Shown piece by piece: positions 34,009 through 42,654 of a DNA stretch of 64,000 bases (position 1 is the first letter of the stretch; each line of letters starts with the position of its first letter). Origin of the DNA: Neobacillus niacini (lineage in GTDB: Bacteria; Bacillota; Bacilli; Bacillales; Cytobacillaceae); contig NZ_JAMBOB010000013.1 of the NCBI RefSeq assembly GCF_023715415.1, positions 1 through 64,000 of the forward strand, given 5' to 3'. A program made the translations under genes and the position numbers. The notes beneath the pieces are model-generated. The model was not told where the DNA came from, did not search any database, and saw nothing but the letters and a program-made list of their open reading frames with translations.

Positions 34009-34902
34009 TCAGCCTTTTACTGATCCGGCTGCCATACCTTCAACAATCTTATTGCTTAAAAATAAGAAGGTTAGCAGGATTGGTACAATACTGATGACAA
34101 GAGTGGCACCAATGGCACCCCAATCCGTTAAATATTGTCCAACGAAGTTGTTGATACCAACAGTTAGTGTTTTCCATTTATCAGAACTAATGAATGTGTT
34201 TACAAAGACGAATTCATTCCAGTTATAAATCATGTTAATGATCGCAGTGGTCGATAGTACGGGCACGGTCATTGGCAGAGTAATTTGGAAGAAGATTCGG
34301 TGCACCGAGCATCCATCCATAACTGCAGCTTCCTCAATTTCACGTGGGAACGTTCTATAAAAACCAAGCAGGATCATAATCGTTAATGGTAAGTTAAAGG
34401 TTGTGTACGACAATACAATCGATACTGGACTATCAATTAAATTGACATTGTTATACATGTTAAACAAAGGAATGATTGTTGAATGCAACGGTATCATGTA
34501 AGCGACTAAAAATAATCCAAGCACTAGACCACTTAGTTTCCAATACATCCGTGTTACAGCAAACGTTACGAAACTAGCAAGGATGGTGGTAAGGGCGACT
34601 GATAATATCGTAATCCAGACACTGTTGAAAAAGTATACTCCAATATTCCCTGAAGTCCATGCTCTTGTATAGTTCTCCCAATGTGGATTTTGTGGTAGAG
34701 AGAAAGGAGACATACCAAATACTTCTTGATTGTTTTTCAGTGAAAAGAAAACCAGCCAAATCAATGGGTAGATCTGAATAATAGCAAATAACCCTAATAT
34801 TAGATAAAGAAATCCAAATCCGATTTTGTTCAAGTAAGATTTCTTTGTAGTTTCGGGTACGGAATGGTTTGTTGTTACTAGTTGTGTACTAACCTTACTC
34901 AT
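34009..34902 (-). CDS. xylo-oligosaccharide ABC importer permease (XynG/AraQ-like)
   Basis: A 297-residue CUT1-family permease with six expected transmembrane segments and the EAA loop EEAAVMDGCSVHRIFFQITLP. AAGGGGGAG precedes its ATG. It is the last gene of the sensor kinase-regulator-binding protein-permease-permease operon, the same order as Geobacillus xynDCEFG, which imports xylo-oligosaccharides. No ATPase gene is nearby. Confidence 0.87.
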   Translation of the reverse strand: MSKVSTQLVTTNHSVPETTKKSYLNKIGFGFLYLILGLFAIIQIYPLIWLVFFSLKNNQEVFGMSPFSLPQNPHWENYTRAWTSGNIGVYFFNSVWITILSVALTTILASFVTFAVTRMYWKLSGLVLGLFLVAYMIPLHSTIIPLFNMYNNVNLIDSPVSIVLSYTTFNLPLTIMILLGFYRTFPREIEEAAVMDGCSVHRIFFQITLPMTVPVLSTTAIINMIYNWNEFVFVNTFISSDKWKTLTVGINNFVGQYLTDWGAIGATLVISIVPILLTFLFLSNKIVEGMAAGSVKG

Positions 34903-34918
34903 CTTGTTTCACTCCCCC

Positions 34919-35797
34919 TTAAAATTGAACATCATCATTAGATTTCGTTAGTTTCGAAGTTAGCCAAGTCATAACCAGACAGATTACTAATAGTCCAAAA
35001 CCGATTGCACTACCGTAACCGAAGTTATTTAATTTAAATGCTTCCTTGTACATATATGAGGCCATTACTTCACTTGCTCCGTTAGGTCCTCCACCAGTCA
35101 TTACATAAATCAGGTCAAAATATTTCAATGATCCAACTACTGCCAGCATAATCGTTACTTTAAATACGCCAGAAATGAGTGGTAATTTAATTCTAAAAGC
35201 GATTTGTAATGCGTTAGCTCCATCAATTTTCGCTGCTTCGATTACTTCGTCAGGTACATTTTTTAATGCTGCGTAATAAATAAGAATATAAAATCCTGCA
35301 TACTGCCAGATAACTGGGATGAAAATAGAATAAAGGGCAATATTTGGATCCGCTAACCATAATGGTGTATTTTCCATGCCAAACATTTCAAGCAATTTGT
35401 TGGCCATTCCGTTATTTGGGTCAAAAATCTTCATCCAAAGCTGGGCAATCGCAACAGATGATAAGAGCATTGGAATTAAATAAATCTTACGTAGTAAATC
35501 CGAGCCCTTAATTTTGCTGGCTAGAACAAGTGAAATCCCTAAGTATAGCAGTAAACTAGCCGCAGAGAAAATGGCTAATTGAAAAGAATGCCAGGTACTT
35601 GTCCAGAAAACCTTATCCTGAACGAGGGTGACATAATTTTCTAACCCAATAAACTTCATCTCTCCAATTCCGTCCCAATCCATGAGACCGTAATAACCTG
35701 ATAATGTAATAGGTATATAGATAAGGACTAAAATGAGAAGTAAAGCCGGGAGAGTATAAAGGGTGATAACGAATTTATTCGACATAACATTTTTCAT
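34919..35797 (-). CDS. xylo-oligosaccharide ABC importer permease (XynF/AraP-like)
   Basis: A 292-residue CUT1 permease with six expected transmembrane segments, the GLENY motif after the first segment and EAA loop IEAAKIDGANALQIAFRIKLP. It pairs with the downstream permease (16-base gap) and is separated from the binding-protein gene by a hairpin. Confidence 0.87.
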   Translation of the reverse strand: MKNVMSNKFVITLYTLPALLLILVLIYIPITLSGYYGLMDWDGIGEMKFIGLENYVTLVQDKVFWTSTWHSFQLAIFSAASLLLYLGISLVLASKIKGSDLLRKIYLIPMLLSSVAIAQLWMKIFDPNNGMANKLLEMFGMENTPLWLADPNIALYSIFIPVIWQYAGFYILIYYAALKNVPDEVIEAAKIDGANALQIAFRIKLPLISGVFKVTIMLAVVGSLKYFDLIYVMTGGGPNGASEVMASYMYKEAFKLNNFGYGSAIGFGLLVICLVMTWLTSKLTKSNDDVQF

Positions 35798-35828
35798 GTT
35801 GGTTCGTCCCCTACCTTTCTATAGAAAA

Positions 35829-35857
35829 GAGGACATATTTTTCAACAATATGCCCTC
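35829..35857 (-). terminator. intercistronic hairpin between binding protein and permeases
   Basis: On the minus strand stem GAGGGCATAT/ATATGTCCTC followed by TTTTC. It probably causes partial termination or protects the binding-protein mRNA so that this protein outnumbers the permeases. Confidence 0.6.
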
Positions 35858-35868
35858 TTGCAAAGAAT

Positions 35869-37173
35869 TTATTTCTCAGAAGCAAGAGCCTCTTCTTGTT
35901 TTTTTGTAAACTCTTTAGGTGATGATTGTCCGCCAAATAATGCTTGAATCTGATTTAAGTGCACATCAGCAACGCCAGCAGACATTTGAACATCCGCATA
36001 AAGTGTAATATTAGTAGCCTTTCCTAAATCATTCAGAATGTCAATGTACATTTGTGCAAGATCGCTGCCGGTTGTATCAACAGTTGTTGCTGGAATAACA
36101 CCAGCTTCAACAACGGAACGTTTGCCCCATTCTTCAACTAAGTATGAAACAAATTCCTTCGCTTCATCTTTTACTTTAGATTGTTCAGATACGAATAAAG
36201 CAACTCCAGGTCCTCCTACAAAGCTATCAATGTTGCCTTTTCCGCCTTCATAAGTAGGAAACTTGAAGTAACCAACTTTGTCTTTAAATTTCTGGTCAAC
36301 ATCTGGGCTAGTAGTATAGTTTGGTAACTCCCAGGTACCCATAATGTACATGGCAGCTTGCTCATTCATAAAGTAACCTTTTGCCTCATCGTTTGAAAGT
36401 CCGTTAAATCCTTTAACAAAGGCATCCATATCAACAAGTTTTGAAATTTCTTCCGCTGCTTTAACTAAAGCTGGATCTTCAAAACTGCCGGTACGATTGA
36501 TTGCTTTATTTAATGTTTCAGGACCTCCGATGCGGTCTGCAAGGTACATATACCACATAGAGCCAGTCCAGCGATCTTTGTTTCCTAAAGTGATTGGGGT
36601 AACCCCTTTATCTGCAAGTGTTTTAACAACTTTTAAAAACTCATCATATGTTTTTGGAACTTCTAAGTCATACTTTTTGAAAATTTCTTTGTTGTAATAC
36701 ACGGGGGCAATGTTTAATTCAAGCGGTAAAGCGTATGGCTTTTCATCAACTGAAAATGCATCAAGTGTACCAGCAACGAATTTATCCTCTTGGGCAATAT
36801 CATCTAATGGTGTAAACATATTTCCTTCAACGAAAGGTTTCATATATCCAGCAGCCCAAGTAATCCCAATGTCCGGAAGCTCATTTGAAGCAGATAATAC
36901 CTTGATTTTTTCTTTGTATTGTTCATTTGCTAGTATTTCTGTTTGAATATCGATATCGGGATGTTCTTTTTCATACGTTTTAATAATGTCATCCACAATT
37001 GTATACTGAGCTTTTGCACTTCCCTCAGGCCATAAATGCATCATTTTAACAACTGTTTTGTCACTGTTCGATTTGCTTGAATCCTCAGATTTACCTGAAG
37101 ATGAACAGCCGCCTAAAACCAAACCGCCCATTAATGCCAAAGATAATAGAGTGGTAAACGCTTTCTTTTTCAT
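35869..37173 (-). CDS. xylo-oligosaccharide-binding lipoprotein (XynE/MsmE-like)
   Basis: A 434-residue family 1 extracellular sugar-binding lipoprotein. The signal peptide ends in lipobox VLGGC with C23, followed by a serine-rich linker. The mature part has the two-lobed cluster of CUT1 binding proteins (MMHLWPEGSAKAQY start, YYNKEIFKKYDLEVPKTYDEF hinge segment). It is directly downstream of the two-component regulators, which probably control it. The substrate is inferred as xylo-oligosaccharides from context. Confidence 0.87.
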   Translation of the reverse strand: MKKKAFTTLLSLALMGGLVLGGCSSSGKSEDSSKSNSDKTVVKMMHLWPEGSAKAQYTIVDDIIKTYEKEHPDIDIQTEILANEQYKEKIKVLSASNELPDIGITWAAGYMKPFVEGNMFTPLDDIAQEDKFVAGTLDAFSVDEKPYALPLELNIAPVYYNKEIFKKYDLEVPKTYDEFLKVVKTLADKGVTPITLGNKDRWTGSMWYMYLADRIGGPETLNKAINRTGSFEDPALVKAAEEISKLVDMDAFVKGFNGLSNDEAKGYFMNEQAAMYIMGTWELPNYTTSPDVDQKFKDKVGYFKFPTYEGGKGNIDSFVGGPGVALFVSEQSKVKDEAKEFVSYLVEEWGKRSVVEAGVIPATTVDTTGSDLAQMYIDILNDLGKATNITLYADVQMSAGVADVHLNQIQALFGGQSSPKEFTKKQEEALASEK

Positions 37174-37202
37174 TAAATTAAAGCCCCCTTTTTGTATTTT
37201 GA

Positions 37203-37237
37203 TTACTACCTAACTCTTCTTTAAGTCTACCACCTAA
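37203..37237. repeat. direct repeat, candidate response-regulator sites
   Basis: On the plus strand TTACTACCTAA (37203-37213) and CTACCACCTAA (37227-37237) share ACnACCTAA at a 24-base period, between the regulator gene and the start of the binding-protein gene it likely controls. Confidence 0.4.
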
Positions 37238-37284
37238 GGAATAATCAAAAAAGGGAACTAAGATTAGGAAAAGTACCACCATTT

Positions 37285-38070
37285 TTAGAAAACGCTCTCA
37301 TTGTTCGCTTTCCGATAAGTACTTGGAGTGATACCTTCAATTTCCTTGAAGATTTTTATAAAGTATTTAGAGGTTTTATAGCCGACTTCATCAGCAATTT
37401 CATTTATCGGCAGACTGGTTGAAATCACTAATTCCTTTGCCCGCTGAATTCTTCTTCTTGTTACATATTCACTAAAGTTTAGATTCGCTTGCTCCTTGAA
37501 CAACACGCTTAAATAACTTGGATTCAAATGAACATGAGAAGCTACGTCCTTTAGGGTCAATTCATCCTTTAGATGCTGATCAATATAGGCTATGGCTTTA
37601 CGAATGGAATCCTTCGTTGAGTCCATTTTGTTGTTGGTATCGACTATTTTTTCATCCACCACTTTTTCAATCAGTCCTGTTCGTACTTGCTTCTCCATAA
37701 CCTTAACAGCTTCTTCTACTGCTTCAATTAGCTTTGTTTTCCCAATCGGCTTTAAAAGATAATTCACTACACCGAGTCTTAACGCTTCCTGAGCATATTT
37801 AAACTCAGAGTAAGCAGAGATAACAATCACTACGGGAGAGAATCCTTTTTCTTTCATGTTTTTTAGCAGCTGCAATCCTGACATTTCAGGCATGCGGATA
37901 TCAGAAAGCAAAATATGAATCTTCATACTTTCTGCAATCCTCATAACTTCCTCACCACTCTGGGCGGTGAGGATAGTAAATTCCCCATTATTCCAATTTT
38001 CCAACGTTCTCTGTAAGCCTTGTCTAGTTTTTGGCTCATCATCAACAATTAGGATGTTTTTGGTAACCAT
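37285..38070 (-). CDS. two-component response regulator, AraC family (XynC/YesN-like)
   Basis: A 261-residue regulator. The receiver domain has D10/D11, the phosphoacceptor D57 (LLSDIRMPEMSG) and the conserved lysine in LLKPIGK; the C-terminus (about 160-258) is a double helix-turn-helix AraC domain. The frame opens at 38100 inside the kinase gene, but ATG 38070 follows GGAGGGG and lies one base after the kinase stop codon, indicating translational coupling. It probably activates the adjacent importer genes when the kinase senses extracellular xylo-oligosaccharides. Confidence 0.9.
   Translation of the reverse strand: MVTKNILIVDDEPKTRQGLQRTLENWNNGEFTILTAQSGEEVMRIAESMKIHILLSDIRMPEMSGLQLLKNMKEKGFSPVVIVISAYSEFKYAQEALRLGVVNYLLKPIGKTKLIEAVEEAVKVMEKQVRTGLIEKVVDEKIVDTNNKMDSTKDSIRKAIAYIDQHLKDELTLKDVASHVHLNPSYLSVLFKEQANLNFSEYVTRRRIQRAKELVISTSLPINEIADEVGYKTSKYFIKIFKEIEGITPSTYRKANNESVF
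37287..37300 (+). promoter_or_regulatory. candidate CcpA site (cre) before the binding-protein gene
   Basis: AGAAAACGCTCTCA differs from the cre consensus TGWAANCGNTNWCA only at the first base. It overlaps the end of the regulator gene, about 115 bases before the binding-protein start; it could be chance in coding sequence. Confidence 0.35.
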
Positions 38071-38071
38071 T

Positions 38072-39814
38072 TTATTCCCCTCCATCAATCGGTATTTCAA
38101 ACGAAATCCTTGTTCCGATGTTTACTTCACTCTCAATTAAAATGTCTGAATGTGAAATTTCTTGGTAATATAATTTTAGGCGCTTGTAGACATTGGAAAT
38201 GGCCATTCCTTTTCCATTTACTGAGGAAGTACCACCCGTTTTCATTGATTGAATAATCCACTCCAGACGGTCCTTGTCCATACCGGGACCATTATCTTGA
38301 ATAGAGATGCAAATATATTCTTTGTCTTCCCGCTTAACCGGTATAACATTTATGGAAACCAAACAATCTCCGACCTTGTTCCCTGCTCCGTGTAAGATGG
38401 CGTTTTCTACCAAAGGTTGAATAATCAATTTGGGTATTCTTACAAGCTCATACTCTAAGGGAAGTAGTACCTGCCATTGTAATCTATCACCAAAACGCAT
38501 TTTCATAATTTCCATATAGTCGCCTATATGCTTGATTTCATCTTTTAAAAATACCCAGTCATCATCGGTTTCTTTTGTAATGGTATAACGAAATAAATTG
38601 GACATAGACAGGACAAGCTCAGATAATTCTTCTTCATCTTTTTCTTCAAGTGACCAATGAAGGGCATCCAATGTATTGAAGAGAAAATGCGGATTAATTT
38701 GTGCTTGAAGGGCTTTTAATTCACTACGGCTCCGTAAAAGCTCCTTTTGATACACCATCTGAATTAAGTGATTGGTTTCTTTTACAAGCTGATTATATGT
38801 ACTGTTTAATTCGTTAATTTCATTTACAGAAGAAACACTTGGATTCAGTGTTAATGAACCTTCTCCTGCATGCTGCATGGTCTTTGTTAATTTTATAATG
38901 GGTCTTGTAATGATTGTTGAAAGGAAAAAGGAGCTTATTGTAAAAATAAATACGCCAACTATCCCAGATAAAATAATTCCTGTCCGAATCCTTGACATTC
39001 CTTCTGTAAGTTCACTTACAGGGGTTAAAATAAGCACGGTCCACCCTGTGAGATTGGATGTATGCCTTGTTACCATATAATCTTGTTGATTTAGTTGAAC
39101 GATATTATCATCACTTTCAGTAATGCTGGTGGTGTCTCCACGATAATTTTGGATGATTGGCTTTTGGTCTTGGTCTAAAAGAATGGAGTACTGTTCGTTT
39201 TCGTATGTTTCATTTGCAAATGTAAAATGATTACGATTTATACTAATTAAAAGATAACCGCCATTCTTATATTGTTTTTCTATTAAATTCACACTGCGAA
39301 TGGCAAGAAAATAGTTTTTATCCATTGGATCCTCACCAATCCAAACGAGTTTTCCCTTAGCAGTATTTGCCTCATTAATCCACTTTCTATCAATTTTATT
39401 CAATAATGAGTCTTCATCAAGGGGGAGAATGCGCTGCTGTTTGCCTGCAAAGAGCTGAACGGAAAAGATTCCATCTGTATTTCCTATAATTCTGTTAACC
39501 TTCGCCATTAAAAGTTGACGGTCACTAAAGGTTACTTCTTCTCTCTGATCGACATCCGTTAAAATCTGTTGAACCTGTTCATCCGTTATCACAAGCTTTG
39601 AGGACATGTTTATTTGCTCATAAAGCGATTCAATTCGACCGTTTGCTTCAATGGCTACTTGTTGGATTTGCTTTTCTGCATTATTTTTCAATAATGAGGA
39701 AACATGTCTCAAGGTAAGAAGACTGACAATCAAGAGAACAATAATCATAACTAGTAGGAAAATAAACAAAATTTGGTTTCGTAAGGTATTCCATTTTTTT
39801 AGTTGATTCAGCAT
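38072..39814 (-). CDS. sensor histidine kinase (XynD/YesM-like)
   Basis: A 580-residue membrane kinase. Transmembrane segments at about 13-35 and 278-300 enclose an extracellular sensor domain of about 240 residues; then a HAMP domain (ITRPIIKLTKTM), the His_kinase domain with phosphoacceptor H376 (QINPHFLFNTLDALHW), and an HATPase domain with the DNGPGM and GKGMAISNV boxes. AAAGGCG precedes ATG 39814. It leads the operon kinase-regulator-binding protein-permeases, as in the Geobacillus xylo-oligosaccharide system. Signal inferred from context. Confidence 0.9.
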   Translation of the reverse strand: MLNQLKKWNTLRNQILFIFLLVMIIVLLIVSLLTLRHVSSLLKNNAEKQIQQVAIEANGRIESLYEQINMSSKLVITDEQVQQILTDVDQREEVTFSDRQLLMAKVNRIIGNTDGIFSVQLFAGKQQRILPLDEDSLLNKIDRKWINEANTAKGKLVWIGEDPMDKNYFLAIRSVNLIEKQYKNGGYLLISINRNHFTFANETYENEQYSILLDQDQKPIIQNYRGDTTSITESDDNIVQLNQQDYMVTRHTSNLTGWTVLILTPVSELTEGMSRIRTGIILSGIVGVFIFTISSFFLSTIITRPIIKLTKTMQHAGEGSLTLNPSVSSVNEINELNSTYNQLVKETNHLIQMVYQKELLRSRSELKALQAQINPHFLFNTLDALHWSLEEKDEEELSELVLSMSNLFRYTITKETDDDWVFLKDEIKHIGDYMEIMKMRFGDRLQWQVLLPLEYELVRIPKLIIQPLVENAILHGAGNKVGDCLVSINVIPVKREDKEYICISIQDNGPGMDKDRLEWIIQSMKTGGTSSVNGKGMAISNVYKRLKLYYQEISHSDILIESEVNIGTRISFEIPIDGGE

Positions 39815-39897
39815 TGATTGTTCGCCTTTCTAGGGAAAAATAATATCTTATTATATAATATTACCTTGTTTTTTGAAATCATTGTCAATTAGAGTTA

Positions 39898-39917
39898 TCT
39901 GAAAATCTATTTTCAGA
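39898..39917. repeat. perfect inverted repeat before darA
   Basis: Nine-base arms TCTGAAAAT/ATTTTCAGA separated by CT, in the divergent region between the kinase gene and darA. No T-run follows, so it is more likely an operator or a cruciform than a terminator. Confidence 0.5.
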
Positions 39918-39969
39918 CAACTTTCACAACAGTAAGCTGTCGAATATGAATGTGTCAAGGACAAATACC

Positions 39970-39978
39970 TGTTATAAT
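39970..39978 (+). promoter_or_regulatory. extended -10 promoter of the darA operon
   Basis: TGTTATAAT, an exact extended -10; the -35 17 bases upstream (ATGTGT) is poor. It would supply darA, now cut off from tmk, with its own promoter. Confidence 0.55.
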
Positions 39979-40021
39979 GTAGGAAAGATAAATGAAAATG
40001 TTTTTGGAGGGGTTGGTAGAG

Positions 40022-40351
40022 ATGAAACTTATCATTGCTGTTGTACAAGATCAGGATAGCAACAGATTATCAAAAGCACTGGTTGATCATAATTTTAGAG
40101 CAACGAAGCTGGCAACTACAGGCGGCTTTTTGAAATCTGGCAATACCACCTTTATGATTGGGACAGAGGATATTCGTGTGGATCGTGCCTTGCAAATCAT
40201 TAAAGATAACTGTAAATCACGCGACCAATTAGTGGCACCTGTTTCACCTATGGGTGGAAATGCAGACTCTTTTGTTCCATATCCTGTTGAAGTTGAGGTT
40301 GGCGGTGCTACGGTTTTCGTTCTGCCAATTGAACAATATATGCATTTTTAA
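40022..40351 (+). CDS. darA: c-di-AMP receptor DarA (PII-like protein, YaaQ)
   Basis: A 109-residue PII-like trimeric protein that binds cyclic di-AMP; its downstream role is not settled. The sequence has the family features: TKLATTGGFLKSGNTTFMIG and the C-terminal VFVLPIEQYMHF. The start ATG 40022 follows GGAGGGG; an in-frame ATG at 39992 lacks a ribosome site. In B. subtilis yaaR follows; here holB comes directly. Confidence 0.95.
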   Translation: MKLIIAVVQDQDSNRLSKALVDHNFRATKLATTGGFLKSGNTTFMIGTEDIRVDRALQIIKDNCKSRDQLVAPVSPMGGNADSFVPYPVEVEVGGATVFVLPIEQYMHF

Positions 40352-40381
40352 AACATTACTATTTGTAAGAGAGTGATAAAC

Positions 40382-41389
40382 TTGGTAAAAACATGGGATC
40401 AATTAGAAGAGCTGCAGCCTGCCGTGCTAAAAATGCTAAAGAACAGTTTGTTGAAGAATCGTGTGGCCCATGCCTATTTACTTGAGGGAATCAGAGGGAC
40501 TGGGAAAAAAGAAATCGCTTTATTGATCACAAAAGCTTTATTTTGCGATTCCGTACTAGAAGGCTATAAACCTTGTGAGATATGTCATAATTGCCGGCGA
40601 ATTAACAGCGGTAATCATCCTGATGTTCATAAGTTGGAGCCTGATGGATTATCGATAAAAAAGCAGCAAATCCAAGCCCTCCAAGAGGAGTTCTCCAAAA
40701 AAGGGGTAGAATCGTCTAGAAAAGTTTATATGATTAGCGATGCTGACAAAATGAGTGTAAGTGCAGCCAATAGTTTGCTTAAGTTTCTAGAAGAGCCAAA
40801 TTCACAAACCACTGCCTTTTTATTAACAGAGCAGCTTCAGCAGTTGCTGCCGACCATTCTTTCACGGTGCCAAATATTATCATTTAAACCATTATCTCCA
40901 CAATCTATGATTAATCAATTAACTGAAAATGGCGTAAATCCAATAAAGGCACCGTTATTAGCTCAGTTGACGAATAGTCTTGATGAAGCATATGAATTAA
41001 ATGTCGATGATTGGTTTGCACAAGCTCAAAAAATAGTGTTAAAATTATATGAGGTGTTGAAAAAAAATCCCTTAGAAGCAATGGTAACACTTCAAGGAGA
41101 TTGGTTCTCACACTTTAAAGAGAAAGAACAGATTAATCGTGGTTTAGATCTTTTACTTCTTATTTTTAAGGATTTATTATATATACAATTAGATAAACAG
41201 GAGCAAATCGTCTTTAAAGCTGAAAGTGAAGTGTTAAGGCAGTATGCTCTTGAAACATCCGGACGGCGGTTATCGGATCAAATGTCGGCTATTCTCGAGG
41301 CAAAAAGGAAGCTGCAGGCCAATATGAACCCACAGCTAATGATGGAAGAGCTTGTGTTAAATTTGCAGGAGGGATCTTCATTTGTATGA
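40382..41389 (+). CDS. holB: DNA polymerase III subunit delta prime
   Basis: Clamp-loader subunit that helps place the beta clamp on DNA. The 335-residue AAA+ protein has the degenerate P-loop EGIRGTGKKE, the zinc-binding cysteines (CDSV..CEICHNC), and the SANSLLKFLEEP and LLPTILSRCQ (SRC) motifs. GTG 40373 is in frame, but TTG 40382 (MVKTWDQLEELQP) fits the family N-terminus. Its end overlaps the start of ricT by 8 bases. Confidence 0.93.
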   Translation: MVKTWDQLEELQPAVLKMLKNSLLKNRVAHAYLLEGIRGTGKKEIALLITKALFCDSVLEGYKPCEICHNCRRINSGNHPDVHKLEPDGLSIKKQQIQALQEEFSKKGVESSRKVYMISDADKMSVSAANSLLKFLEEPNSQTTAFLLTEQLQQLLPTILSRCQILSFKPLSPQSMINQLTENGVNPIKAPLLAQLTNSLDEAYELNVDDWFAQAQKIVLKLYEVLKKNPLEAMVTLQGDWFSHFKEKEQINRGLDLLLLIFKDLLYIQLDKQEQIVFKAESEVLRQYALETSGRRLSDQMSAILEAKRKLQANMNPQLMMEELVLNLQEGSSFV

Positions 41390-42209
41390 TGTTGTAGGAG
41401 TACGCTTTAAAAAGGCGGGGAAAATCTATTATTTTGATCCAGGAGATCTCTCAATTCAAAAGGATGATTTCGTGATAGTCGAAACGGTTCGCGGGGTTGA
41501 ATACGGTAAGGCTGTTGTTCCGCGTAAACAGGTTGAGGAGCACGATGTTGTTCTGCCTTTAAAAAAGGTAGTAAGAATTGCAGATCATAAGGATCGAATG
41601 ATTGTAGAAGAAAATAAACAAGCTGCCCAGGAAGCATATGATGTTTGTAATGAAAAAGTAAATGGGCATCAACTAGATATGAAATTAGTCGATGTTGAAT
41701 ATACATTTGACCGAAATAAAGTGATTTTCTATTTTACAGCTGACGGTAGAGTTGATTTCCGTGAGTTAGTAAAAGATTTAGCAGCTATTTTTCGGACAAG
41801 AATTGAACTGCGCCAAATCGGTGTTAGGGACGAAGCGAAAATGCTCGGAGGAATTGGCCCATGTGGAAGAATGCTATGCTGTTCCACATTTTTAGGTGAC
41901 TTTGACCCTGTATCCATTAAAATGGCAAAGGATCAAAATCTTTCATTGAACCCTACTAAAATATCCGGATTATGCGGCAGGCTTATGTGTTGTTTGAAAT
42001 ATGAAAATGATGAATATGAAGCAGCAAAAGCACAGCTGCCTGATATAGGGGAAATGATTGAAACTCCTCAAGGTCGAGGAAAAGTAGTAGGATTAAATAT
42101 ATTAGAGCGGCTACTTCAGGTGGAACTAAAGGAACAGGATCGAGTTCTGGAGTATACATTGGATGAAATCAATAAAGAAGGTGCCTTTTCTATACAATCC
42201 ACAGATTAA
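41382..42209 (+). CDS. ricT: RicT (YaaT), subunit of the Y-complex/PSP1 family
   Basis: A 275-residue protein of the PSP1 family that, with RicA and RicF, forms an iron-sulfur complex influencing RNase Y, sporulation and biofilm control. Conserved cysteines are seen in GPCGRMLCC, SGLCGRLMCCLKYE. The start is TTG 41382 after GGAGGG, overlapping holB by 8 bases, which suggests coupled translation. Confidence 0.94.
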   Translation: MYDVVGVRFKKAGKIYYFDPGDLSIQKDDFVIVETVRGVEYGKAVVPRKQVEEHDVVLPLKKVVRIADHKDRMIVEENKQAAQEAYDVCNEKVNGHQLDMKLVDVEYTFDRNKVIFYFTADGRVDFRELVKDLAAIFRTRIELRQIGVRDEAKMLGGIGPCGRMLCCSTFLGDFDPVSIKMAKDQNLSLNPTKISGLCGRLMCCLKYENDEYEAAKAQLPDIGEMIETPQGRGKVVGLNILERLLQVELKEQDRVLEYTLDEINKEGAFSIQSTD

Positions 42210-42221
42210 GAGGTGTGCGAC

Positions 42222-42593
42222 GTGGATAAAAAAGAGATATTTGAATCAGTTAGTAATATGGAAACACAAATTGGCCATCTTTACCAACAACTCGGGGAAT
42301 TAAAGCAGCATTTAGCCGAAATACTAGAAGAGAATCATTATTTAAAGCTTGAAAATGAACATCTAAGACGCCGTTTAGATGTAACAGCGGAAAAAGACAA
42401 GAAGGATGAGAAGGTTAAAAAGGGGACAACCTCCACCTTGTCTGCTGGAGATCGAACGCTGGACATTGGTGAAGGCTATGACAACCTTGCTCGTCTGTAC
42501 CAAGAAGGATTTCACATTTGTAATCTACATTTTGGGAGCTTACGCAAGGAAGGCGATTGCTTATTTTGTCTCTCCTTTCTTAATAAGAAATAA
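42222..42593 (+). CDS. yabA: replication initiation control protein YabA
   Basis: A 123-residue protein that binds DnaA and DnaN and limits initiation. An N-terminal coiled coil (about 1-60; MDKKEIFESVSNMETQIGHL and on) is followed by a charged linker and the C-terminal zinc domain with HICNLHFGSLRKEGDCLFC. GTG 42222 follows AAGAGGTG and aligns with the B. subtilis start; the frame is open to GTG 42213. Confidence 0.95.
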   Translation: MDKKEIFESVSNMETQIGHLYQQLGELKQHLAEILEENHYLKLENEHLRRRLDVTAEKDKKDEKVKKGTTSTLSAGDRTLDIGEGYDNLARLYQEGFHICNLHFGSLRKEGDCLFCLSFLNKK

Positions 42594-42600
42594 CTTACTA

Positions 42601-42630
42601 GAGGTTGACCCAGGTCAGCCTCATTTTTTT
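42601..42630 (+). terminator. terminator between yabA and trmN6
   Basis: Ten-base stem GAGGTTGACC/GGTCAGCCTC closed by CA, followed by ATTTTTTT, seven bases after yabA. Confidence 0.82.
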
Positions 42631-42654
42631 ACAATAATTTTGAGGTGGATAGAA

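Noticed and set aside
42406..42654. Upstream extension of trmN6 across yabA
   Set aside because: It overlaps yabA in another frame and runs through a terminator; GTG 42655 has the ribosome site and the family start.
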